In this document: positions 50,340 to 60,046 of the stretch, piece by piece
Position numbering within the stretch: the stretch's first letter is position 1
How the letters are laid out: every line of letters starts with the position of its first letter
Source: Rhodococcus qingshengii
GTDB taxonomy: Bacteria; Actinomycetota; Actinomycetes; Mycobacteriales; Mycobacteriaceae
NCBI RefSeq assembly: GCF_021025955.1
Contig: NZ_JAJNCL010000003.1
Coordinates: 186,001-250,000, forward strand
DNA: 64,000 nt
Direction: 5' to 3'
The notes under the pieces: model-generated
Database searches by the model: none
Told to the model about the DNA's origin: nothing
The model's input: only the letters and a program-made list of their open reading frames with translations
Program-made: the position numbers and the translations under genes

Positions 50340-50828
50340 ATGGGCAGTACGGATCAGGCGGCGCTGAGCAGCGCCGGAATCGACAGGTTCACCGGACGCT
50401 GGGTCGGCGCTGGAGCCGGACATTTCCCGACCATCGACGACTTCGAGTACTCCGAGGAGATCGAGTTCGCGGCCACTCCCAAACCATTTGTCACCTACTC
50501 GTCGCGCACTCGCGGGCTCCCCGACGGCCGACCGCTTCACATGGAATCGGGATACCTGCGCCCAACACCTGGTGGCGAGCTCGAACTGCTCGTCAGTCAA
50601 CCCACCGGATTTGTCGAGATCCACCGCGGCACCGTCGACTCCGAAGGCACTCTCGCCTTGACCCGTCTCACGCTCGCAGCATCGCCCGACGCAAAACCCG
50701 TTCACGACGTCCGACGCGTCATGCGGGTCCAGGGCGACACGCTGACATACGACTTGTGGATGGCGCACGGAGACACCCCGCTGACGCATCATCTCCACGC
50801 CACTCTTCATCGGGCGACGGACCGGTAA
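50340..50828 (+). CDS. Nitrobindin-like heme-binding beta-barrel protein (FABP/DUF1794 family)
   Basis: A 162-residue beta-barrel protein with the nitrobindin signature [25 protein letters not shown] and a C-terminal His-rich strand ([11 protein letters not shown]) that supplies the proximal heme ligand in the family. Nitrobindins bind ferric heme and react with NO and peroxynitrite. ATG at 50340 behind GAGAGG. It is 5 bp from soxR on the same strand, so the two form a redox/nitrosative-stress unit. Confidence 0.88.
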   Translation: MGSTDQAALSSAGIDRFTGRWVGAGAGHFPTIDDFEYSEEIEFAATPKPFVTYSSRTRGLPDGRPLHMESGYLRPTPGGELELLVSQPTGFVEIHRGTVDSEGTLALTRLTLAASPDAKPVHDVRRVMRVQGDTLTYDLWMAHGDTPLTHHLHATLHRATDR

Positions 50829-50833
50829 CCGTC

Positions 50834-51313
50834 ATGGAGATGCCGTCGTGGAAGGCCAAGGAACTGACGCCCGGCCAACTCTCCGAGCGCAGCGGTGTGG
50901 CCGTCTCCGCCCTGCATTTCTATGAACGGGAAGGCCTGATCGTCAGTCGCCGGACCAGCGGCAACCAGCGTCGATACCAACGAGACACGCTTCGGCGCGT
51001 CGCCTTCATCAGAATCTCGCAACGCGTCGGAATTCCGCTGTCGGAAATCCGGGACGCCCTCGGCACACTGCCTGAAGGCCGGACCCCGAACCGCGCAGAT
51101 TGGGAAAGGTTGTCTACCGGGTGGCGGCGCCACCTCGATCTACGCATCGAGCAGTTGGAACGCCTGCGTGACAACCTCACCGGTTGCATCGGTTGCGGGT
51201 GTCTCTCGCTGGAGGGGTGCGCCCTCGCCAACCCTCACGATCAACTCGCGTCCGCAGGTCCGGGTGCGCGCGTTCTGGAGGTCGATTTCGGCGCCGATTC
51301 AGGCGAGAAATGA
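50834..51313 (+). CDS. soxR: Redox-sensitive MerR-type regulator SoxR
   Basis: A 159-residue MerR-family protein with a winged helix ([50 protein letters not shown]), dimerisation helix and the [2Fe-2S] cluster motif [12 protein letters not shown] (C-x2-C-x-C-x5-C). It activates target promoters when the cluster is oxidised by redox-cycling compounds. Follows the nitrobindin-like gene by 5 bp. The 3' end overlaps a convergent gene by 15 bp. Confidence 0.94.
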   Translation: MEMPSWKAKELTPGQLSERSGVAVSALHFYEREGLIVSRRTSGNQRRYQRDTLRRVAFIRISQRVGIPLSEIRDALGTLPEGRTPNRADWERLSTGWRRHLDLRIEQLERLRDNLTGCIGCGCLSLEGCALANPHDQLASAGPGARVLEVDFGADSGEK

Positions 51314-51781
51314 CTCGACGGCGTCCCGATCGCGCCTCAGCAAGTCCTCGACGGTCTTCTTCAGCAACTTCTCGATCTGGCCGCCGATAATCGGCATCTT
51401 CACTTCAGCCGTTCCATCGACAACCAGCCGCGTGCAGGACTCGACGGCGGTGAGATCGAGCGTCGTCTCGATTCGTATCGGCAGTCCGTGCGCGATTCCG
51501 GTGACCGACCCTGCTGCCTTCCCGTCAGACAGGGGTCCCCAGTGGTCGACCCTTTTCAGACCGAGTCGACTCGGCGCAACCTTGGCGACCAAGCTCGGGA
51601 GGGAGGCGGAGTCGATTTCCTCGGACACCGATACTTGAATCGATCCGTCTGCAACTTCGATGCCCGAGGTGGCATAGAGGTCTCCGAGTCGGACTTGCCA
51701 ATAACTCGGGTCCGTCAAAGTTCGATGAACGTCGTCGATGGGATATTTGAACTCGATATCGAAGTGAAAACTCTTCGGCAT
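51299..51781 (-). CDS. DUF2505 family protein
   Basis: A 160-residue SRPBCC-like protein ([32 protein letters not shown], ending [22 protein letters not shown]) of the actinobacterial DUF2505 family, with the helix-grip pattern suited to binding a hydrophobic ligand. Function unknown. It lies 48 bp downstream of an SDR gene on the same strand and may be co-transcribed. Confidence 0.85.
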   Translation of the reverse strand: MPKSFHFDIEFKYPIDDVHRTLTDPSYWQVRLGDLYATSGIEVADGSIQVSVSEEIDSASLPSLVAKVAPSRLGLKRVDHWGPLSDGKAAGSVTGIAHGLPIRIETTLDLTAVESCTRLVVDGTAEVKMPIIGGQIEKLLKKTVEDLLRRDRDAVESFLA

Positions 51782-51829
51782 GACTTTGGTCCCTATTCGA
51801 CTAGATAAAAGTCCCGGCGGAGTTAACGC

Positions 51830-52675
51830 TCATCGCTTGAGCAATTTACTGAACTGGTCGTTCGCTTTTTGCATCACGAACTCGTATGGCGGGGCGAATT
51901 TACGCACCCACCAGTATCCGAATCGGATGTCATTGGACGTATATACGAGATACGTGTTCTTCTCGATTCCCCGCAGAATGCACGACGCCACCTTCTCCGG
52001 AGAAACCGCACGCTTCTCGAATCGGTGAGTGAGCTTTTTGACCCGCGGGTCATCCCTGTCGATACCCGCGATTTCCACGGTTCCCACCAATGGCGTCTTC
52101 ACGCCACCCGGCACAACCAGACTGACGCCGATGCCGTGCCGCTTCAGATCGAATCGCAGCACTTCGGAGACACCGCGAAGGCCGAACTTGCTCGCGCTGT
52201 AGGCGGCGTGCCACGGCAGGGCCAGGAGCCCGGCGGCCGAAGACACATTGACCAGGTGCCCACCCTTGCCGGCACGAATCATGGGCGGAACAAACGTCTC
52301 CATGACATGGATCGGCCCCATCAAGTTGACGTCCACCATGGACTTCCAGTGCCGATGTTCGAGGTTCTCGATAGTTCCCCACGCCGAAATGCCGGCGATA
52401 TTCATGACGACATCCATCGGAGAGAATTGAGTGTGAATCTCGGTAGCGAATTTCACGACCTCGTCGTAGTCCGAGATATCGAGCGCCTTCGCCATGCTGA
52501 CCGTGCCGCCGGCGGCGCCGACCATCGCGACTGTCTCTTCCAATCCGAGGTTGTTGATATCGGTGAGAAACAATTCGGCGCCGGCCTCGGATGCCCGCAG
52601 CGCGGTTGCGCGTCCAATTCCACTACCAGCGCCGGTGATCAGGCATTTCTTGCCGTCGAGCGACCTTACAGACAT
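51830..52675 (-). CDS. Short-chain dehydrogenase/reductase
   Basis: A 281-residue classical SDR: cofactor loop CLITGAGSGIGRAT, NIAG motif, catalytic Ser in VNVSSAAGLLALP and YSASK (Tyr-x3-Lys), followed by PGGVKTPL. The Asp after strand 2 (LTDIN) favours NAD(H). The C-terminal extension (RFGYWWVRKFAPPYEFVMQKAND) resembles mycobacterial membrane-associated SDRs. Substrate unknown. Confidence 0.9.
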   Translation of the reverse strand: MSVRSLDGKKCLITGAGSGIGRATALRASEAGAELFLTDINNLGLEETVAMVGAAGGTVSMAKALDISDYDEVVKFATEIHTQFSPMDVVMNIAGISAWGTIENLEHRHWKSMVDVNLMGPIHVMETFVPPMIRAGKGGHLVNVSSAAGLLALPWHAAYSASKFGLRGVSEVLRFDLKRHGIGVSLVVPGGVKTPLVGTVEIAGIDRDDPRVKKLTHRFEKRAVSPEKVASCILRGIEKNTYLVYTSNDIRFGYWWVRKFAPPYEFVMQKANDQFSKLLKR

Positions 52676-52821
52676 GGATGAACACTCCCCCGCACTCGTA
52701 CTGTGGACATGCGGGAAAGTCTACGCACGCACGCTGCGGCCGCCCCGAAACACGCAAGGCGACCTGCGAGTGCGGCCGCGCACCTCCATAAATGTTCGGG
52801 GGGAGACGACCGCACGCAGCA

Positions 52822-52977
52822 CTACAGACGCTGCATCATCTGCTCTTGATAGCCCCTGACCGTACGGTCGAGTTCTTCCGCCGCTACATCGTCCCCACGC
52901 TTGCGCGCATCGTGGGCTCGATCCTGAATTTCACGGATTGCGCGGCGCAGTTCACCATCGCTCATTGTGTGTTTCAT
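52822..52977 (-). CDS. Small helical protein (51 aa)
   Basis: A 51-residue highly charged helical protein: MKHTMSDGELRRAIREIQ, then DRAHDARKRGDDVAAEELDR, ending QEQMMQRL. The heptad-like spacing and dense Arg/Glu/Asp content look like a real protein, not chance coding. It has ATGs at 52977 and 52965. No family name recalled. It stands alone between an SDR gene and a long non-coding region. Confidence 0.6.
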   Translation of the reverse strand: MKHTMSDGELRRAIREIQDRAHDARKRGDDVAAEELDRTVRGYQEQMMQRL

Positions 52978-53455
52978 GTCACAATTCTGCACCTATCCAG
53001 AGAGTTTAGCTAGCACAGATCGCATTCCGGCAAACCGTTCAAGGTTCAACCCCGAAGTGATCCCCATGACATCGCGAAGAAGCAGTCAGATTGCGACCCC
53101 ATTCGCTCAAACCATGCCTGAACTGCAGTTTTTCAACCGAAATAGTCGCGGAAAACCAGGCTAACGCATAGCTAATATCGCCAAAACGGGTAAAAGGTTT
53201 GATATTGGGCAGATTGGGCAAGTACTGGAAGGTTCGAATAGCGCAGTCGTAGCTGCGCATTTCCGCGCGGCGGAAACTCAATGTGCGCTGAGACATAGCT
53301 GAGCACTCATTGGCCGGACGAATCGAATCTCGGACACATTTGACAACTAGTCCACTAAACAGACTACGGTGAGCTACCGATCGGTTATCCGCGTGATATC
53401 GTAGGATTCACTGAACGGACAATTGCTAGCTAGAGAGGATTACGGGCGGTTCACA
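52978..53455. other. Long AT-richer intergenic region before the EspR-like gene
   Basis: 478 bp with no convincing gene; chance ORFs on both strands have poor composition and no start signals. It holds a promoter for the EspR-like gene (-35 TTGACA at 53340-53345, -10 TACGGT at 53365-53370, spacer 19 bp) and a leader of about 80 nt. A direct near-repeat, GGGCAGATTGGGCAAG, occurs near 53211. Confidence 0.5.
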
Positions 53456-53872
53456 ATGGCTGACTTTGCAGAACGATTGAACAAACTGTTCGACAGTGTT
53501 CATCCTCCGGGGCGCAAACCCCATACCAATGCCGAGGTTGCGGCAGCGCTCATCGAAGACGGCCATCAGATCTCCAAGCCGTATATCTCGCAGCTCCGCT
53601 CGGGACAGCGCACCAACCCCTCCGACGAGACAGTCGCAGCGTTCGCCCGGTTCTTCAAGGTGAAGCCCGACTACTTCTTCAACGACATCTACGCAGCCAA
53701 GATCGATCACGATCTCGAACTGCTCTCGCAGCTCCAAGGCTACGGTCTTCGCCGCCTCTCGAGCCGTGCATTCGACCTCTCGGAAGAATCGCAGAATCTA
53801 CTCACCACGATGGCTGAAAAGCTCCGCGCGAGTGAAGGTTTGCCAGAGGTTCCGCCTGACGCGTCGCGCTGA
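53456..53872 (+). CDS. espR: EspR-like nucleoid-associated / XRE-type regulator
   Basis: A 138-residue protein closely patterned on M. tuberculosis EspR (Rv3849, 132 residues): MADFAERLNKLFDSVHPPGRKPHTNAEVAAAL, the helix-turn-helix ISKPYISQLRSGQRTNPSDETVAAFARFFKV, then YFFNDIYAAKIDHDLELLSQLQ and a C-terminal dimer region. EspR binds widely and shapes expression of cell-wall and secretion genes. ATG at 53456 has GGGCGG 7 nt upstream. Followed by a classic terminator. Convergent with a metallopeptidase/membrane protein operon. Confidence 0.88.
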   Translation: MADFAERLNKLFDSVHPPGRKPHTNAEVAAALIEDGHQISKPYISQLRSGQRTNPSDETVAAFARFFKVKPDYFFNDIYAAKIDHDLELLSQLQGYGLRRLSSRAFDLSEESQNLLTTMAEKLRASEGLPEVPPDASR

Positions 53873-53923
53873 TGCGAATGTGCTGAAGCTCTGAATTGAC
53901 CTGAAGCACTGAAATGACATGGA

Positions 53924-53954
53924 GTAGGTCGACTATGAACGTCGACCTACTTTT
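53924..53954 (+). terminator. Rho-independent terminator of the EspR-like gene
   Basis: GTAGGTCGAC and GTCGACCTAC form a perfect 10-bp stem with a 7-nt loop followed directly by TTTT. The stop codon of the convergent membrane-protein gene lies in the loop side. Confidence 0.92.
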
Positions 53955-54934
53955 GTCGTTTCATCGAGTTCTTTCGCCAACAACAACACCCATCGGCGCG
54001 CCGACATCTTCTCCGGTGGCGCAATCCACCTGGTGTCCAACACATCCGAGGCCAAGGGATCGGCGATCCACCCTGCCAATATCCCCGCGTGTGCAGTGAC
54101 CGCCCGCGGCGGTTCCTGTCCACCGACATCGAACATCCCGGCACCGGACTGGATGTACATCGCATCCATGATCTGAGCGATCATGTCCGATGCCCGCAGC
54201 ACGGACGTACTCCCAGCACTGTCCGCGTCGACTACCTCGGGGAATCGCTTGACGAGAAGCGCGTGCATCCGCCGCAGACGGTACAGATCACGTCGCGCAC
54301 GTATCCAGGTCTCGAGAAGCACCCAGGTGATGCCCAGCGCGATCAGAACACTCGACGCAGCGATGAACCACACCCCTGCGCCCGTCCAGATATCCGATTC
54401 GAGTGCGCCGGTACCACCGATCGATTCGACCAGCATCACGACGACCACAACGAGCAGGATCGACGAACCGGTCACGATCAACGCGATTCCACGCCCCAAC
54501 GGTGCCCACGCGACGTGCCGTAACCCCGTCGAAATGACAAGGGACAGAGCAACGATGATAAAGATGAGCGCCGGCGCCGGGTAACCGAAGAGAACCGCGA
54601 TCGCCACCAGCAACCCCACCGAGTACAGCACCGTGGCGAGACCGCGCATGGCTGGACGCGACATCACCGGCCAAGCGGACACGGCGCCGACTGCGCTGGC
54701 TGCAGACAACGCGGTCCACAAGACGATGACGATCATCGCTGCGGCATGCTGCTCCGGTGCAATGCGATCGACGATGTCCCACACCGCCGGCACCATGACC
54801 GTCGAGGACAATGCGACCGAGAAGCCTGCGAAGACCATCGACATCCGCAGAGGCGTCGCGGTGCGCGCGACAACTCGACCCAATCTCGCGCCGGCTGCAA
54901 CCCAGACGAGAAGGGCCACAGCCCAAAAGATCAT
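53933..54934 (-). CDS. MAB_1171c-family membrane protein (putative transporter)
   Basis: A 333-residue protein with about seven N-terminal membrane helices (first: MIFWAVALLVWVAAGARLG) and a cytoplasmic C-terminal domain of about 110 residues (WIRARRDLYRLRRMHALLVKRFPEV...). The layout is that of the MAB_1171c putative transporters, often found with ImmA/IrrE peptidases and XRE regulators in actinobacteria; transport has not been shown to my knowledge. ATG at 54934 overlaps the peptidase stop (ATGA). Its end overlaps the EspR terminator. Confidence 0.72.
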   Translation of the reverse strand: MIFWAVALLVWVAAGARLGRVVARTATPLRMSMVFAGFSVALSSTVMVPAVWDIVDRIAPEQHAAAMIVIVLWTALSAASAVGAVSAWPVMSRPAMRGLATVLYSVGLLVAIAVLFGYPAPALIFIIVALSLVISTGLRHVAWAPLGRGIALIVTGSSILLVVVVVMLVESIGGTGALESDIWTGAGVWFIAASSVLIALGITWVLLETWIRARRDLYRLRRMHALLVKRFPEVVDADSAGSTSVLRASDMIAQIMDAMYIQSGAGMFDVGGQEPPRAVTAHAGILAGWIADPLASDVLDTRWIAPPEKMSARRWVLLLAKELDETTKVGRRS

Positions 54935-55431
54935 CCGATCGCCTCGTCGTACCGCAATACCGACAGCGGTGTTCCACGGCCACTCATCGTTCGCAGACGC
55001 ATGATCAACATCGACGCGAACGTCTCGGCTTCCCACTCCGCGATGTCATCCATCGGCACGGGTTCATTGCGCCTCAGAGAACGTTGACTCAGCATGTACG
55101 CGATCAAATCGTCACTGACCTCGAGCGTTGCCTCGGCGATCTCGGCACCCTCGTGGCGAAACACTATGTGCCCCAACTCATGTGCCAGAGTCCGCTCGAC
55201 ATTGGGCAACCCGGGGGCCAAAACGATGACGTCGTGATCGTCGTAGGCCCGGCGCTGCCCGCACACTCCCGTGGCGAGCGGGGTTTCCAGATCGATCTCG
55301 ATCGGGCGACCACGCTCGCGCGCGACTGTCTGCACCACCGTCAGCAGTGACACGGCCTCCGACGACGCTGCTGCGTCACATACGGCATCTACTGCGGCCA
55401 GAACGCGGCGATGTGAACGTCTGTCCGGCAC
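54931..55431 (-). CDS. ImmA/IrrE-type zinc metallopeptidase
   Basis: A 166-residue protein with the zincin motif HELGHIVFRHEG (two His ligands and catalytic Glu) and a downstream AEWEAETFA supplying the likely third ligand, as in ImmA/IrrE (DUF955). Such peptidases typically cleave a helix-turn-helix repressor to derepress genes; an XRE-type EspR-like protein is encoded close by. GTG at 55431, 3 bp after the repeat-protein gene, and coupled (ATGA) to the membrane-protein gene. Confidence 0.85.
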   Translation of the reverse strand: MPDRRSHRRVLAAVDAVCDAAASSEAVSLLTVVQTVARERGRPIEIDLETPLATGVCGQRRAYDDHDVIVLAPGLPNVERTLAHELGHIVFRHEGAEIAEATLEVSDDLIAYMLSQRSLRRNEPVPMDDIAEWEAETFASMLIMRLRTMSGRGTPLSVLRYDEAIG

Positions 55432-55434
55432 GAC

Positions 55435-56550
<1,116 letters not shown>

Positions 56551-56776
56551 CGACATTCCTCCCCGACACATACGTCCGACCTGCGGAAAACTGCGGCAGA
56601 CTCACCGTGCCTATCGCACCGGACACACCCTCGTTACATTTCCGGCAAACATGTATCCGCACAAAGATCATCCCTCACTTGGAAGCTCAACGGTCCGGAT
56701 CAGCGGTCGCAATCGTATGAAACGGCGCACACTCAGATCGAATCTTCGCAATTCGGGCAGGCCCTGAAAATGCAGG

Positions 56777-56814
56777 AAAGGGTCGTTCAACTTTCGTTGA
56801 AAGACCCTTTTTGC
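56777..56814 (-). terminator. Hairpin downstream of tRNA-Ala
   Basis: AAAGGGTC and GACCCTTT form the outer stem, with an inner TTCAA/TTGAA stem. It lies 18 bp beyond the 3' end of the tRNA and is also followed by T residues on the plus strand. Confidence 0.8.
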
Positions 56815-56827
56815 TGGCATTTCTTGG

Positions 56828-56900
56828 TGGAGCTGAGGGGAATCGAACCCCTGACCTCTTCGATGCGAACGAAGCGCGCTACCAACTGCGCCACAGCCCC
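56828..56900 (-). tRNA. tRNA-Ala (anticodon CGC)
   Basis: Read on the minus strand, a 73-nt cloverleaf: acceptor GGGGCTG with CAGCTCC (one G-U), D arm GCGC-AGTTGGTA-GCGC, anticodon stem CTTCG/CGAAG with loop TTCGCAT (CGC, reading GCG), T arm AGGGG-TTCGATT-CCCCT, discriminator A. CCA is not encoded. Confidence 0.97.
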
Positions 56901-57002
56901 GTGCCACCGCCTCAGCGGTGCTCGGCAACTCTAACAGGAACGAATACTCCCGTTGGAATCACCCGACACGAACTTCCGGCCCGGCAAGATCGGCCCAGAA
57001 GA

Positions 57003-57737
57003 TCACTGACCGGACGCGCGACGCATCTCGGTATGCCTGACCTCTTCTTCGTAGTGATCCAGGTGATCGAACACCGGATCTTCGTCGTCGACCTCGAGGA
57101 CAACCGCTCCGGGCCGACGCAGTCGCGCAGGAATCAGGCGCAACTCTTCGTCGGTGTGCGATTCAACCCCGAGTCGCGATCGATTGAGGCGTTCGGTGCG
57201 ACGACGGCGAATCTCCTGCTCGATCCGAACCTGCCGCCGCAGGTACGCCATGTACCCGCCGAGGCCGCACACGGTGAGCGTGAACAACCACCACATCATC
57301 GGCGAGATGATCAACGCGAGAGCGCCCGAAAGAATTGCGACGAACGCAAGTCCCAGCAATGTCCGCTGACGGAAGGCATACCGCGCCTCCCGGGCGATGG
57401 CATCCGCTTCGGGGTCGAACCCGCCTCGGCCTCGCCTGACGGGAACAAATTCTCCGACCGGCGCACGACCGCCGGCGTAATCGTCTTCTGCGTGAGTGTC
57501 CATCTGGTCCTCCGCGTCGTAGCCGCTGCGCACTGGTTCTGGTTGCCAGTTCGGATCGCTTCGATGTCCTGCTGCCGGCCCGCGCTGAACAGGGTTGCTG
57601 TCGCCGCGGTGGAGTACTCGAGTCGCGAGCGCCGCGTCACTCGTCTGCCGGATCCTGGGGCGCTTGTTGACAAGCATCGGTACCAGGACGAACAGCCACA
57701 CGGCCACCAGCCCGATCCACACGAATGAGCTAGGCAT
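57003..57737 (-). CDS. glpR: GlpR, membrane receptor of the gephyrin-like protein Glp
   Basis: A 244-residue protein: an N-terminal membrane helix (SFVWIGLVAVWLFVLVPML), a long hydrophilic segment with VGEFVPVRRGRGGFDPEADAIARE, two further helices (about residues 125-165) and a charged tail ending HLDHYEEEVRHTEMRRASGQ. Layout and position (glpR-rimJ-glp-galU, as Rv0996-Rv0993) identify it as the corynebacterial/mycobacterial Glp receptor linked to cell division and polar growth. The link is from synteny and architecture. Confidence 0.82.
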   Translation of the reverse strand: MPSSFVWIGLVAVWLFVLVPMLVNKRPRIRQTSDAALATRVLHRGDSNPVQRGPAAGHRSDPNWQPEPVRSGYDAEDQMDTHAEDDYAGGRAPVGEFVPVRRGRGGFDPEADAIAREARYAFRQRTLLGLAFVAILSGALALIISPMMWWLFTLTVCGLGGYMAYLRRQVRIEQEIRRRRTERLNRSRLGVESHTDEELRLIPARLRRPGAVVLEVDDEDPVFDHLDHYEEEVRHTEMRRASGQ

Positions 57738-58004
57738 GCCGCGGCCTCCTCCCGATCACCTACCAGCACCTATGCCAGCCGTTGACGAGTCAAGGTTAAC
57801 GGCCGACGCCCTCGCATCGTTGCCGACGCGCCGAACCCCACCATACTCATGTGTCACACGCGTACCGAACTGAACTTCCGGTTCAGTCCCAAAAGTCTCA
57901 AGTTCTAGTTGAATCAAAAATCACAAAATTTCGACCAAAAGTAGGACTACTCAGCGGTAACTGCTGTTTAGCTCGCGTTTCTCACGCTTCTGGCGCCGTC
58001 TTCG

Positions 58005-58640
58005 TCACACCCACGAAGCGCGTCCGGACCGCACCAATCTGTCGACGACGGTGGTGGGTACTTCCTCGATCGTCATTCCGACCAGAAGATGGTCGCGCCA
58101 TTGGCCGTCGACGTCGAGATAGCGTTTGAGGAGACCTTCCTCCCGGAACCCCACATTTCGTAGGACTGCGCGACTCGATGCGTTCTCCGGCCGAACAGTG
58201 GCCTCCACTCGATGGAGACCGACCTTCGAGAATGCGTGATCGAGTGTCAGCGCAACGGCCGCTGTGGCAACGCCCCCACCGGTGACGTGCGAGGCGACCC
58301 AATAGCCCACCCAGGCGGACCGCAGAGCGCCGCGCACCACATTTCCGATGGTGACCTGCCCGCAGTACTTCCCGTCGAGTTCGATCACCAAGGGGAGGAT
58401 CCTGCCCTTGCGCGCTTCGGAGCGAAGGTTTGCGCACAGGGACGGCCAGACAGTGATGTGGTGGCGAGCGTCCCAGGGCGATTCTCCGGTGGGCTCCCAG
58501 GGCTCGAGGTGCTCGCGATCGCGAATGCGGAGACGACTCCACACAGCAGCGTCACGAAGTTTGACGGGGCGGACGGTCACCACGCCCGCGGGCACTCGCA
58601 GCGGGCCGAGATCGTCCGGCCATCCTGGATGGACTGACAT
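58005..58640 (-). CDS. rimJ: GNAT family N-acetyltransferase (RimJ-like)
   Basis: A 211-residue GNAT enzyme of the RimJ/RimL type: VTVRPVKLRDAAVWSRLRIRDREHLEPWEPTGES at the N-terminus, YWVASHVTGGGVATAAVALTLDHAF (acetyl-CoA loop) and VEATVRPENASSRAVLRNVGFREEGLLKRYLDVDGQWRDHLLVGM. It acetylates protein N-termini or small amines. ATG at 58640 with GTGGGGTGTG upstream; it lies 21 bp after glp and is co-transcribed with it. Confidence 0.92.
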   Translation of the reverse strand: MSVHPGWPDDLGPLRVPAGVVTVRPVKLRDAAVWSRLRIRDREHLEPWEPTGESPWDARHHITVWPSLCANLRSEARKGRILPLVIELDGKYCGQVTIGNVVRGALRSAWVGYWVASHVTGGGVATAAVALTLDHAFSKVGLHRVEATVRPENASSRAVLRNVGFREEGLLKRYLDVDGQWRDHLLVGMTIEEVPTTVVDRLVRSGRASWV

Positions 58641-58661
58641 CACACCCCACTCGGGTCGGCG

Positions 58662-59921
58662 TTACCCACGTTGGGCGAGAAAAGCTACGTCGACTTCTTC
58701 ACCGATGTGCACTTCGGTGACGTCTCGATCGACAAGAACCAGGCAATTGGCTTCCGCCAAGGTCGCGAGGAGATGAGAGGACGCGCCGGGTGCACCGCCG
58801 AGGGCTTGCACCAGGTACTCCCCCGTCGCTTCGTCACGCATCAGCTGACCACGCAGGAAACCCTTGCGATCGGCAATCGACGTGATCGTTCCCACCGTGC
58901 GCGCCTTCACTACTCGTCGCATCGGTTGGCGTCGTCCCAGCGCGATTCTGATCAGCGGGCGAACCATGACTTCGAATACCACCAGTGCGCTGACCGGGTT
59001 GGACGGTAGGAGGAAGGTCGGAACCTCGTCTCGTCCCAGCTGGCCGAAGCCCTGGACTGATCCCGGATGCATGGCAACGCGCTCGACCTCGAGTGTCCCC
59101 AGATCGGCAAGCGCCTCACGAACTTCGTCGGACGCTCCGCCGCCCACTGCACCGGCGATGACAACGATTTCCGAGCGAATCAGCTGACCCTCGACTACTT
59201 CACGAAGACGGCGCGAGTCGTTGCCTGCGATTCCCACGCGGTTGACGTCGGCACCAGCATCGCGCGCGGCGGCGGCGAGAGCATACGAATTGACGTCGTA
59301 GACCTGACCAGGCCCCGGCGTGCGATCCACGTCGACGAGTTCTCCACCGACGCTGATGACGGAGAGGCGCGGACGCGGATGGACGAGCACTTTGTCGCGG
59401 CCGACGGCGGCAAGCAACCCGACCTGCGCTGCTCCGATGATGGTGCCCGCACGAACGGCGACATCGCCTGGTTGGACGTCGTCACCTGCACGGCGAACGT
59501 AATCGCCCGAACGCACCGGCTCGAAGATCCGAACGCGAGCGCGACCACCGTCGGTGTTTTCGAGCGGAAGAACTGCGTCGGCCAGCGTGGGCAACGGCGC
59601 GCCGGTGTCGACTCGGACGGCCTGACGAGGTTGCAGCCGGATCGGTTGGCGTGAGCCCGCCGTCACCTCGCCGACCACCGGCAAGCTGAGATTCGTGGGC
59701 TCGCCGTCCTCGCCTCGGAGATCGGCTCCCGCACCGGCGACATCGACGCTGCGAACCGCGTAACCGTCGATGGCAGCTTGATCGAATCCCGGCAATGGGC
59801 GTTCGGTCACCACTTCCTCGGCACACAGCAGTCCCTGCGCCTCCGAGATGGCGACCCGAACCGGACGGGGTGCCACTGCAGCAGCGGTAACCCTGGTCTG
59901 CTGCTCCTCAACCGACCGCAT
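58662..59921 (-). CDS. glp: Gephyrin-like molybdotransferase Glp (MoeA family)
   Basis: A 419-residue MoeA/gephyrin-E-domain protein: AIDGYAVRS, VRRAGDDVQPGD, VISVGGELVDVDRTPGPGQVYDVNSYALAAAARDAG, VVIAGAVGGGASDEV and LPSNPVSALVVFEVMVRP. The usual MoeA GGVSVGD-x-D is changed to GAVGGGASDEV and MPGKP to HPGSVQG, so molybdate insertion may be weak. In corynebacteria this paralogue works with GlpR and FtsZ in division. Neighbour genes match the Rv0994 locus. Confidence 0.85.
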   Translation of the reverse strand: MRSVEEQQTRVTAAAVAPRPVRVAISEAQGLLCAEEVVTERPLPGFDQAAIDGYAVRSVDVAGAGADLRGEDGEPTNLSLPVVGEVTAGSRQPIRLQPRQAVRVDTGAPLPTLADAVLPLENTDGGRARVRIFEPVRSGDYVRRAGDDVQPGDVAVRAGTIIGAAQVGLLAAVGRDKVLVHPRPRLSVISVGGELVDVDRTPGPGQVYDVNSYALAAAARDAGADVNRVGIAGNDSRRLREVVEGQLIRSEIVVIAGAVGGGASDEVREALADLGTLEVERVAMHPGSVQGFGQLGRDEVPTFLLPSNPVSALVVFEVMVRPLIRIALGRRQPMRRVVKARTVGTITSIADRKGFLRGQLMRDEATGEYLVQALGGAPGASSHLLATLAEANCLVLVDRDVTEVHIGEEVDVAFLAQRG

Positions 59922-60046
59922 CTGGTCCGCGTCCTCCTGTGTCTGGAAATTCGGTGATATCCGTCAGCTCATGATGCCTTGCCTTCGAAAAGGGACAAGC
60001 ACATTGATACTGCGTTATCGGGCGATCAACCACCGTGGCGACACGC

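Noticed and set aside
52967..53296. Two ORFs of 65 and 85 codons in the long gap before the EspR-like gene
   Set aside because: Composition is unlike proteins of this genome, neither has a ribosome site, and they overlap each other antisense.
53933..55036. Membrane protein start at 55036
   Set aside because: The extension overlaps the metallopeptidase coding region; ATG 54934 begins directly with the first membrane helix and overlaps the peptidase stop.
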